Notes: generated by a model from the sequence alone, not told the origin. A DNA stretch of 7,042 nucleotides from Clostridia bacterium (GCA_022790685.1 JAAVXQ010000048.1:1-7042), one strand, 5' to 3'; positions 1 to 4,582 are shown, numbered from the stretch's first letter. Made by a program: numbers and translations.

Positions 1-222
1 GAAGATGAAGTCGATAAAAAACTATTAAAAATTGCAATTACTAAATTAAATAAAAGAGAAAAGGCTATAATGGATCTAAGATTTGGAATAGAAGGAGAAG
101 GAAAAGAAAAAACTCAAAAGGAAGTTGCTGATATGATGGGAATTTCTCAAAGCTATATATCAAGGCTTGAAAAGAAAATAATGAAAAAAATGAAAAAAGA
201 AATAATTAGTAAAACTGGATAA
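1..222 (+). CDS. sigE: RNA polymerase sporulation sigma factor SigE (3' end only)
   Basis: Only the last 73 codons are in the window, and the gene begins upstream. The fragment is sigma region 4. It has LNKREKAIMDLRFG, the helix preceding the helix-turn-helix, and then the -35 recognition helix region EKTQKEVADMMGISQSYISR followed by a basic C-terminal tail (KKIMKKMKKE). The run KTQKEVADMxGISQSYISRLEK is characteristic of sigma-E rather than sigma-K or sigma-G. The immediate downstream neighbour, sigG, is the expected partner in the conserved spoIIG-spoIIIG order. Sigma-E directs early mother-cell transcription during sporulation. It is made as a pro-protein and activated by SpoIIGA, whose gene would be expected upstream of the window. 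The reading frame is open from base 1 and stops at TAA. The identity is firm, but the N-terminal pro-sequence cannot be examined here. Confidence 0.93.
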   Translation, partial: EDEVDKKLLKIAITKLNKREKAIMDLRFGIEGEGKEKTQKEVADMMGISQSYISRLEKKIMKKMKKEIISKTG

Positions 223-227
223 ATAAA

Positions 228-256
228 GTATAAAAAACCTGCTTTTGGAAATAATG
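228..256 (+). promoter_or_regulatory. candidate sigma-F/sigma-G promoter for sigG
   Basis: GTATA at 228-232 fits the forespore -35 pattern GYATA. GGAAATAATG at 247-256 fits every fixed position of the sigma-F -10 pattern GGNNANANTR as I recall it. The spacer is 14 bases, about one shorter than the usual forespore spacing. Transcription would start near 261-264, leaving a leader of about 30 bases. In B. subtilis sigG is switched on by sigma-F from a promoter in exactly this intergenic position. The motif match is seen in the sequence; the activity is inferred. Confidence 0.6.
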
Positions 257-291
257 TAAATATATTATTTAAAAAACAAAAGGAGGTTTTT
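233..291 (+). promoter_or_regulatory. hairpin occluding the sigG ribosome binding site in sigE readthrough mRNA
   Basis: AAAAACCTGCTTTTG (233-247) pairs with CAAAAGGAGGTTTTT (277-291) at 14 of 15 positions, with a single G-G mismatch. Inside it, AAATAAT (249-255) pairs perfectly with ATTATTT (264-270) around an 8-base loop. The 3' arm contains the whole Shine-Dalgarno AAGGAGG (280-286). The 5' arm lies upstream of the predicted sigma-F start near 262, so only sigE readthrough RNA could form the outer stem. The T-rich 3' arm means a weak intrinsic terminator is an alternative reading. Confidence 0.65.
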
Positions 292-294
292 ATT

Positions 295-1068
295 TTGATT
301 AACAAAGTAGAAATTGCTAATACAAATACCTCTAAATTACAAGTTTTAAAAAATAAAGAAATAAAAGAACTATTTAAACAAATGAAAGAAGGAGATAAAG
401 ACGCAAGAGAAAAATTAATAAATGGAAACTTAAGATTAGTTTTAAGTGTAATTCAGAGATTTGGTGGAAGAGGAGAAAACGCAGATGATTTATTTCAGAT
501 TGGATGTGTAGGACTAATAAAAGCAATAGATAATTTTGACACTACACTAGATATACAACTTAGCACATATGCTGTACCGATGATAATAGGAGAAATAAGA
601 AGGTATTTAAGAGATAATAACATGGTAAGAGTAAGTAGATCTATTAGAGATTTAGCATATAAAGTATTACAAGTAAAAGAAAAAATGACAAAGGAAACTG
701 GAAGAGAGCCTACAATTGATCAAATTGCTAAAGAATTAGAAGTAGAAAGAGAAGATGTGGTTTTAAGTTTAGATGCAGTACAAGATCCAGTGTCACTTCA
801 GGAGCCTGTTTATAATGATGGAAGTGACAGTATATATATTATGGATCAAGTAAAAGATAAGAAAAATACTGATGAACTTTGGGCAGAAAATTTAACAATC
901 TCAGAAGCAATGAAGAAACTAAATGATAAAGAAAGAATGATAATAAATAAAAGATTCTTTCAAGGACGTACGCAAATGGAAGTAGCAGATGAAATCGGAA
1001 TATCTCAGGCACAAGTTTCAAGATTAGAAAAAACAGCGATAGATCATATTAGAAGATTATATAAGTAA
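295..1068 (+). CDS. sigG: RNA polymerase sporulation sigma factor SigG (forespore-specific)
   Basis: This 257-residue sigma-70 family protein has full family length and directs late transcription in the forespore. Its N-terminus NKVEI..NTSKLxVL is typical of SigG. Region 2 lies around residues 42-108 (NGNLRLVLSVIQRF, ADDLFQIGCVGLIKAIDNFD, STYAVPMIIGEIRRYLRDNN). Region 3 is around 110-185 and includes VRVSRSIRDLAYK. Region 4 is around 205-257, with the helix-turn-helix TQMEVADEIGISQAQVSR. The start is TTG at 295, preceded by AGGAGG at 281-286 with an 8-base gap; it gives the conserved N-terminus, and no ATG or GTG fits better. A weak TTG start, a short promoter spacer and a leader hairpin all suggest that expression is deliberately damped. 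In B. subtilis sigG also uses a non-ATG start (GTG). It lies 72 bases after sigE and is followed by a terminator. Confidence 0.96.
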   Translation: MINKVEIANTNTSKLQVLKNKEIKELFKQMKEGDKDAREKLINGNLRLVLSVIQRFGGRGENADDLFQIGCVGLIKAIDNFDTTLDIQLSTYAVPMIIGEIRRYLRDNNMVRVSRSIRDLAYKVLQVKEKMTKETGREPTIDQIAKELEVEREDVVLSLDAVQDPVSLQEPVYNDGSDSIYIMDQVKDKKNTDELWAENLTISEAMKKLNDKERMIINKRFFQGRTQMEVADEIGISQAQVSRLEKTAIDHIRRLYK

Positions 1069-1080
1069 TATAGAATAATA

Positions 1081-1117
1081 AAAAATATACCAATAAATAT
1101 TTATTGGTATATTTTTT
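1081..1117. terminator. bidirectional intrinsic terminator between sigG and ylmC
   Basis: Bases 1081-1098 and 1099-1116 form a perfect 36-base palindrome centred on AATAAAT/ATTTATT, with an effective stem of ACCAATAA against TTATTGGT. It is flanked by an A-run on the left and a T-run on the right, so either strand yields a hairpin followed by U residues. It lies 12 bases after the sigG stop and 35 bases beyond the convergent ylmC stop, as expected for a shared terminator. Confidence 0.85.
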
Positions 1118-1151
1118 GCTTATAAAATTTGAGTATAGATAAACTATAAAG

Positions 1152-1388
1152 TTAGATTTTAACTAAAATAACATCATCGCCAATACATTCAATTTTTTCC
1201 CATGGAATAACAATAGAATCATTAAAAGAGAATATGAAATTCATCATTTTAGTATTTCCAGGAACTATTATAGAAAGTATTCTTCCTGTCTCTAAGTCGG
1301 CGGTTACATCTTGGACAAAGCCCATACGCTTACCATCAGTAATATTAATAACTTCTTTATGTTTAAAATCAAGACCTTTTGAATTCAT
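1152..1388 (-). CDS. ylmC: YlmC/YmxH family PRC-barrel sporulation-associated protein
   Basis: This 78-residue protein is a single PRC-barrel-like beta domain. It contains KEVINITDGKRMGFVQDVTAD (about residues 11-31), a central LETGRILSIIVPG strand pair, and a C-terminal IPWEKIECIGDDVILV segment (about 61-76). That layout is the signature of the YlmC/YmxH family, which is common in spore-formers and often sits next to sigG. Its biochemical role is not known to me. The ATG at 1388 is preceded on the minus strand by AGGTGA (1400-1395) with a 6-base gap. The gene is convergent with sigG, whereas in B. subtilis ylmC lies downstream of sigG on the same strand, so the neighbourhood has been rearranged here. 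It has no predicted membrane segment or signal peptide. The family assignment is strong and the functional assignment is weak. Confidence 0.88.
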   Translation of the reverse strand: MNSKGLDFKHKEVINITDGKRMGFVQDVTADLETGRILSIIVPGNTKMMNFIFSFNDSIVIPWEKIECIGDDVILVKI

Positions 1389-1406
1389 TTTTAATCACCT
1401 GTTATA

Positions 1407-1437
1407 ATTATATTAACGCTGTAAAACTTTATTACAA
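1407..1437 (-). promoter_or_regulatory. weak candidate promoter for ylmC
   Basis: On the minus strand there is a TATAAT (plus 1412-1407) with TTGTAA (plus 1437-1432) 19 bases upstream. The spacing is longer than ideal for sigma-A. The overlapping AATATA hexamer would restore a 17-base spacer but is a poorer -10. I saw no sigma-E or sigma-G motif here. The position, about 20 bases upstream of the start codon, is reasonable. Confidence 0.3.
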
Positions 1438-1438
1438 C

Positions 1439-1467
1439 TTGAAAAAATTAACATAATATGATATAAT
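1439..1467 (+). promoter_or_regulatory. strong sigma-A promoter (extended -10) for the cassette gene
   Basis: TTGAAA at 1439-1444 and a perfect TATAAT at 1462-1467 are separated by exactly 17 bases. A TG at 1459-1460 makes it an extended -10 promoter. Transcription should begin near 1473-1475, giving a 5' leader of about 40 bases. It is among the best vegetative promoter matches in the window, which suggests that the downstream membrane protein is expressed in growing cells and independently of the sporulation genes around it. Confidence 0.8.
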
Positions 1468-1475
1468 TATTGTAT

Positions 1476-1963
1476 AGATGAGCGAGGCAAGTGGAAAAAA
1501 GACTGGAGGAAGAATATGACAAAACTTAGAGAAATGTTCGACTTTGAGAAAATGAGGAGAGGAATTACCATCTGCCTGGCGACAGCCATCGTGCTGTTTT
1601 TGTTTGGGAGCAGTGTTACCGGTACGGTTTTCGGCTTTATGGGCAGTGTCATGACCATGAAGTTCGGATTTATTATGACAGGAGTTCTGATTGTGGGCGT
1701 GCTGTATGGCATTTTGTCCGATGATGGACCCCTCCATAAACCTATCGGATTGATTTCCTTCACACTTTTGGGCGGTGCCCATTATGCGGAGGGAATCGCA
1801 AGTTTCTTCGAGAGCATTCGGGGAAACGTGGGTTTTACGATTGCGGCAGCTGCCGCAGCTGTTCTGATTATCGTTATCAATCTGATTCCGAAGAAAGACG
1901 CAGAATAACAACGAAAACGGTAAGCAAACGGCAAAGAAACTATTGGAAATCACTTGCTCATCT
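1476..1963. repeat. split inverted repeat bracketing the cassette gene
   Basis: AGATGAG (1476-1482) is complementary to CTCATCT (1957-1963), and CAAGTG (1488-1493) is complementary to CACTTG (1951-1956). The left copy carries 5 extra bases, CGAGG, between its two blocks, giving 13 paired bases in all. The left copy starts at the predicted transcript 5' end and the right copy sits just before the terminator. It may be the decayed termini of a small mobile cassette, or it may pair the two ends of the mRNA. No target-site duplication is evident. Confidence 0.5.
1516..1911 (+). CDS. putative four-helix integral membrane protein, unknown family, foreign base composition
   Basis: I do not recognise this 130-residue protein. 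It has a short basic/acidic N-terminus (MTKLREMFDFEKMRR) and then four hydrophobic segments at roughly residues 16-36, 46-67, 76-97 and 105-125. The last segment contains a run of seven alanines, and the protein ends in a charged KKDAE tail. Glycines are frequent in the helices (GSSVTGTVFGFMGS, GGAHYAEG). It has no catalytic motif and no signal peptidase site. GGAGGA (1505-1510) lies 5 bases before the ATG. Two sampled lines (1561-1620 and 1741-1800) each have 31 of 60 bases G/C, and codons such as CTG, CGG, GCG and CCC are used that its neighbours avoid. It has its own promoter and terminator and lies divergent from ylmC. Recent transfer is a reasonable inference. The coding status is supported by the ribosome binding site, promoter, terminator and helix pattern. 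Confidence 0.75.
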
Positions 1964-1979
1964 AAAAGGCCCTGGGCCG

Positions 1980-2018
1980 CCACCCCTATTAGGATATTTC
2001 AAGGGGTGGTCTTTTTTT
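1980..2018 (+). terminator. intrinsic terminator of the cassette gene
   Basis: CCACCCCT (1980-1987) pairs with AGGGGTGG (2002-2009) around a 14-base loop and is followed almost directly by seven T residues (2012-2018). This GC-rich stem is unlike the AT-rich terminators elsewhere in the window and matches the composition of the gene it ends. A compact GGCCC-T-GGGCC repeat (1968-1978) lies just upstream. The right boundary of the foreign segment is probably here, because the sequence becomes strongly AT-rich immediately afterwards. Confidence 0.9.
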
Positions 2019-2082
2019 GCATAAAAATACAATATTTGGAAATATTAATATAAAATTATTTTAGGTAAAGAGGTAAAGATAA

Positions 2083-2403
2083 ATGAACAAATTAAAAAAT
2101 ATTATTGTTTTAAAAGGAATGTCTTCAAATGTTGTAGATGAAGCTATAGTAATATTAAAGCCAAACATAAAACTAAAACAAAGTGAATATATGACATATG
2201 ATAAATGTAAAGCAAAAGATGAACCAAATAGAAGAATAATTCAAAGAGAGGCAGAAGAGGTTATAAAAACATATATAGATAAAATAAATATAAATATAGA
2301 AAATAACAGAAATAAAAAAATGATTAAGAGGTATGAAATTCTTAAAATAGTTACTAGTATACTTATAATTACTAATATATTATTAATAATAAATATTTTT
2401 TAG
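2083..2403 (+). CDS. small tail-anchored hypothetical protein upstream of the spoIVF-like pair
   Basis: This 106-residue protein is of no family I can name with confidence. The N-terminal part (NIIVLKGMSSNVVDEAIVILKPN, about residues 6-28) looks like a small alpha/beta segment. It is followed by a charged, probably helical middle (EPNRRIIQREAEEVIKTYIDKI, about 47-68). A basic stretch (NKKMIKRYEILK) leads into a single C-terminal hydrophobic helix at about 88-105. With no signal peptide, this predicts a cytoplasmic domain anchored by its tail. AGAGG (2069-2073) lies 9 bases before the ATG. Codon use is typical of the AT-rich host. It lies 59 bases upstream of the spoIVFA-like gene, so a role beside the pro-sigma-K processing complex is possible, but this is inferred only from position. 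Confidence 0.8.
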   Translation: MNKLKNIIVLKGMSSNVVDEAIVILKPNIKLKQSEYMTYDKCKAKDEPNRRIIQREAEEVIKTYIDKININIENNRNKKMIKRYEILKIVTSILIITNILLIINIF

Positions 2404-2413
2404 ATATCATAAA

Positions 2414-2464
2414 ACCTGTCTTATATGAATATATTGTTAACATATAAGAGAGGTGTATTTTTTT
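2414..2464 (+). promoter_or_regulatory. hairpin plus T-run covering the spoIVFA-like ribosome binding site
   Basis: ACCTGTCTTATATG (2414-2427) pairs with CATATAAGAGAGGT (2441-2454) at 13 of 14 positions, with one G-G mismatch and a 13-base loop. The 3' arm includes the Shine-Dalgarno AGAGAGGT. Seven T residues follow (2458-2464) and run into the TTG start codon. The structure is suited to hiding the ribosome binding site, or to acting as an AT-rich intrinsic terminator or attenuator between the two genes. Sequence alone cannot separate these readings. Confidence 0.6.
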
Positions 2465-3329
2465 GGAAAGAATATTAAATGATGAAGAGAAAATAAGAAG
2501 AGCAGAGGAAATATATAGTAGGCGAAATAATAGAAATATTAATTTGTATGATAGGAATAACAATAGTAAGAAAAGGTATATAGGAAGTAAAATTGGATTT
2601 CAAATTCTTATACTGCTGAATTTGACAATGATAATATTTTGTCTTCAAAATAGGAATTATATTTTTAAAGAGGAGTTCATAGAAAAAATAATGCTATATG
2701 AAGATAAATTGAATTTAAAAATTAATAGTTTAATTAATTATCAAAATGATGAAACTCTGGATATGAACGACAATATAGGAAGTGATGCTAATATAGAGAA
2801 CACTATATTACAGGATAAAGCTAATAATGAAGAAAGTAAGATGGTTAATCCTGAAGAGAAAAAAGATGAGATTGTTCCTAATAATGAAGTTGTAAGTAGC
2901 ATGTCACAAATGGATATAGATGTTCAAAACTTAAAGGCCTCATATCATTTGATAAATCCACTAGAAAAAGGAATAGTAAGCTCAGAATTTGGTTCAAGAG
3001 AATCAGAATATCAGAATGTTAAAGGTTACCATACAGGAATAGATTTAGCAGCAGAAAAAGGAACAAAAATCAAATCATCTTTTAATGGGATAGTGAGCTT
3101 AGTATCCAGTGAAGGAGATTATGGAAAACATCTAAAGGTTAGATGCAATAATGTAACATTATTATATGCACACTGTTCAAAAATTTTAGTAAAAGAAGGA
3201 GAAATGGTTTCAGAAGGACAAGAAATAGCAGAAGTAGGGAGTACAGGAAATAGTACTGGACCACATTTACATTTTGAAATAAGAGTGGATGATAGATTTG
3301 TAGACCCTAAAAAGATATTAAATTTTTAA
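2463..3329 (+). CDS. spoIVFA: SpoIVFA-like membrane-anchored LytM/M23 protein
   Basis: This 288-residue protein has a cytoplasmic charged N-terminus (ERILNDEEKIRRAEEIYSRR), one membrane helix at about residues 44-61, a low-complexity Asn/Glu/Asp-rich linker (about 90-150), and a C-terminal M23/LytM domain (about 165-288). All five residues of an active M23 site are present. H190 and D194 (GYHTGID) and H270 would bind zinc, and H237 (YAHC) and H268 (GPHLHFE) are catalytic. In B. subtilis SpoIVFA tethers and inhibits the SpoIVFB protease until signalled from the forespore. Assignment here rests on the architecture and on the M50 gene only 9 bases downstream. A SpoIIQ-like or other M23 protein is the alternative. 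The TTG start at 2463 follows AGGTG (2451-2455) by 7 bases; the next in-frame ATG would remove much of the membrane helix. Confidence 0.75.
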   Translation: MERILNDEEKIRRAEEIYSRRNNRNINLYDRNNNSKKRYIGSKIGFQILILLNLTMIIFCLQNRNYIFKEEFIEKIMLYEDKLNLKINSLINYQNDETLDMNDNIGSDANIENTILQDKANNEESKMVNPEEKKDEIVPNNEVVSSMSQMDIDVQNLKASYHLINPLEKGIVSSEFGSRESEYQNVKGYHTGIDLAAEKGTKIKSSFNGIVSLVSSEGDYGKHLKVRCNNVTLLYAHCSKILVKEGEMVSEGQEIAEVGSTGNSTGPHLHFEIRVDDRFVDPKKILNF

Positions 3330-3338
3330 GGAGGAAAG

Positions 3339-3962
3339 ATGAAAATAGAAATAAATTTAAAAATAATATTAATACTTGTTTTGTTTTTGTTAATAAACAA
3401 AATAGATGTATATGCTATTTTCTTGATTTTTATAATTATACATGAAATTGTACATGCTTTAGTTGGAATTCTTTTAGGATTTAAGCCCAAAGTTTTTAAA
3501 CTAAATCCTTTAGGTGTGCTTATAGAATTTTATAGTTATAATAATGCAAGTTATATAAAAAAAATCTTAATATTTTTGGCAGGTCCTATAAGTAATATAC
3601 TTTTATCCTTAATATTTTATTTTATAGATATTGAATTTGAATTAAAAACAAAATTAATTTATACAAATTTACTTATTGGAATATTTAATTTGATTCCAAT
3701 AATTCCACTAGATGGTGGAAGAATTTTTAAAGAAATATTAACAAATTTTATAGGAAATAAGAATGCTAATGAGTTTATGATAATAAGTACGAAAGTAATA
3801 TTAGCTATAATAACTCTTATATATAGTATTGTTATATTTAAAATGAAAAATATTGCTATATTTTTACTTATAATTTATTTATGGTATTTATATTTGATTG
3901 AAGAGAAAAAAGTAAAAATGGTAAGTAAAGTTTATGATGCATTATCCAAAAATTTAATTTAA
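3339..3962 (+). CDS. spoIVFB: SpoIVFB-type M50 intramembrane metalloprotease (pro-sigma-K processing)
   Basis: This 207-residue, highly hydrophobic protein is probably six-helical and belongs to the site-2 protease family. The zinc motif HEIVH is at residues 35-39 inside a membrane segment. GPISN is at 82-86. The third-ligand motif N117-x2-P with PLDGGR (123-128) carries the expected aspartate, D125. SpoIVFB cleaves the pro-peptide of sigma-K in the mother-cell/forespore membrane of sporulating cells. The B. subtilis enzyme is about 288 residues and ends in a cytoplasmic CBS domain; this protein stops soon after the last helix (IYLWYLYLIEEKKVKM) and has no CBS domain. AAGGAGG (3328-3334) overlaps the stop codon of the upstream gene and lies 4 bases before the ATG, which implies tight translational coupling. 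Its substrate gene, sigK, is not in the window. Confidence 0.85.
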   Translation: MKIEINLKIILILVLFLLINKIDVYAIFLIFIIIHEIVHALVGILLGFKPKVFKLNPLGVLIEFYSYNNASYIKKILIFLAGPISNILLSLIFYFIDIEFELKTKLIYTNLLIGIFNLIPIIPLDGGRIFKEILTNFIGNKNANEFMIISTKVILAIITLIYSIVIFKMKNIAIFLLIIYLWYLYLIEEKKVKMVSKVYDALSKNLI

Positions 3963-3967
3963 AATTA

Positions 3968-3996
3968 TTGAAATAAAAATAGATTAATAGTAAACT
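3968..3996 (+). promoter_or_regulatory. weak candidate sigma-A promoter before the pilin-like gene
   Basis: TTGAAA (3968-3973) and TAAACT (3991-3996) are 17 bases apart. The -10 has only 4 of 6 consensus bases, and the region is so AT-rich that a chance match is possible. I saw no terminator after spoIVFB, so the pilin-like gene could equally be transcribed from upstream. Confidence 0.3.
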
Positions 3997-4028
3997 ATAA
4001 ATAGAAAATAAAATAAAGGGAAATTGTG

Positions 4029-4517
4029 ATGAATAAATTAAAAAATAATAAAGGTGTTACAATGGTTGCACTAATAATTACTATTATCATAATGATAATT
4101 TTATTGACAGTTATAAATTTTGGATCTAATAGTGCAATAGAAATGAGAAACTTAAACAATATGTATGCTGACATACTGATTTTAGATGAAAAAGTAGCTT
4201 TATATTATTTGAAAAATGGAGATATTCCAGTAATGGAAAATGAAGAAGAAAAGATAATGCTAAAAGAGGAAGATTTAAGTAGTGGTATAACTAATAATAA
4301 TCCAAACAATAATGATAAATATTATATAATAGATGTAAAAAAGTTAGATAATTTGACACTAAATAATCTTAAAGACACCAGAAATTCTAGTGATAGATAT
4401 ATTGTTAATGAACAAAGTCATACAATATATTATCAAAAAGGTGTATTACTAGATGGAAAAGTATATTATACCTTGCCAGAAAATTATCAAAAAGTTGAAC
4501 TTTCAAAATATCAGTAA
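4029..4517 (+). CDS. type IV pilin-like protein with N-terminal prepilin motif
   Basis: This is a 162-residue protein. Its N-terminus is a short basic leader, MNKLKNNKG, followed by VTMVALIITIIIMIILLTV. That is a prepilin-peptidase-type signal with the cut expected after Gly9, and the hydrophobic stretch (about 10-30) would be the helix for membrane anchoring and filament packing. The glutamate usual at mature position 5 is replaced by alanine (A14), as in the abundant clostridial pilin-like proteins of the type GITLIALVITI. The remaining 130 residues are hydrophilic, rich in Asn, Asp and Tyr, and resemble a small pilin head. The ATG at 4029 lies 8 bases after AAGGG (4016-4020). A GTG one codon earlier (4026) is possible but less likely. 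No pilus assembly genes are nearby, so its role is unknown. It lies 63 bases after spoIVFB and ends at its own terminator. Confidence 0.75.
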   Translation: MNKLKNNKGVTMVALIITIIIMIILLTVINFGSNSAIEMRNLNNMYADILILDEKVALYYLKNGDIPVMENEEEKIMLKEEDLSSGITNNNPNNNDKYYIIDVKKLDNLTLNNLKDTRNSSDRYIVNEQSHTIYYQKGVLLDGKVYYTLPENYQKVELSKYQ

Positions 4518-4520
4518 CTA

Positions 4521-4557
4521 AAAAATACTACCTGAATAAGAAGGGTAGTATTTTTTA
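4521..4557 (+). terminator. intrinsic terminator after the pilin-like gene
   Basis: AAAAATACTACC (4521-4532) pairs perfectly with GGTAGTATTTTT (4544-4555) around an 11-base loop, with the T-run forming the 3' end of the stem and extending past it. It lies 3 bases after the stop codon and separates the spoIVF-side genes from the rpsF operon. The A-run on the left could allow weak termination on the other strand, but no gene comes from that side. Confidence 0.9.
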
Positions 4558-4582
4558 TTACGGAAAATTTATAAATAAGTGC

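Noticed and set aside
839..1021. Minus-strand frame inside sigG
   Set aside because: It is a shadow of a fully conserved sigma factor gene, with no ribosome binding site.
1432..1983. 183-codon minus-strand reading frame across the cassette
   Set aside because: It is opposite a better-supported gene with promoter, ribosome binding site, membrane helices and terminator. Its own product is Cys/His/Asn-rich with no family look, and it begins inside the terminator stem. A second minus frame at 1467-1763 is rejected for the same reason.
2403..2430. Sigma-E promoter between the small protein gene and the spoIVFA-like gene
   Set aside because: ATAT-like -35 candidates exist, but the -10 matches CATACANT at only about half of its positions, which is no better than chance in this AT-rich stretch.
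2372..2563. Minus-strand frame across the spoIVFA-like start
   Set aside because: It is a low-complexity Leu/Ile/Ser translation of AT-rich sequence, overlapping two supported genes.
4026..4031. GTG at 4026 as the start of the pilin-like gene
   Set aside because: The ATG one codon later has better spacing from AAGGG and is the stronger start. The difference is one residue.
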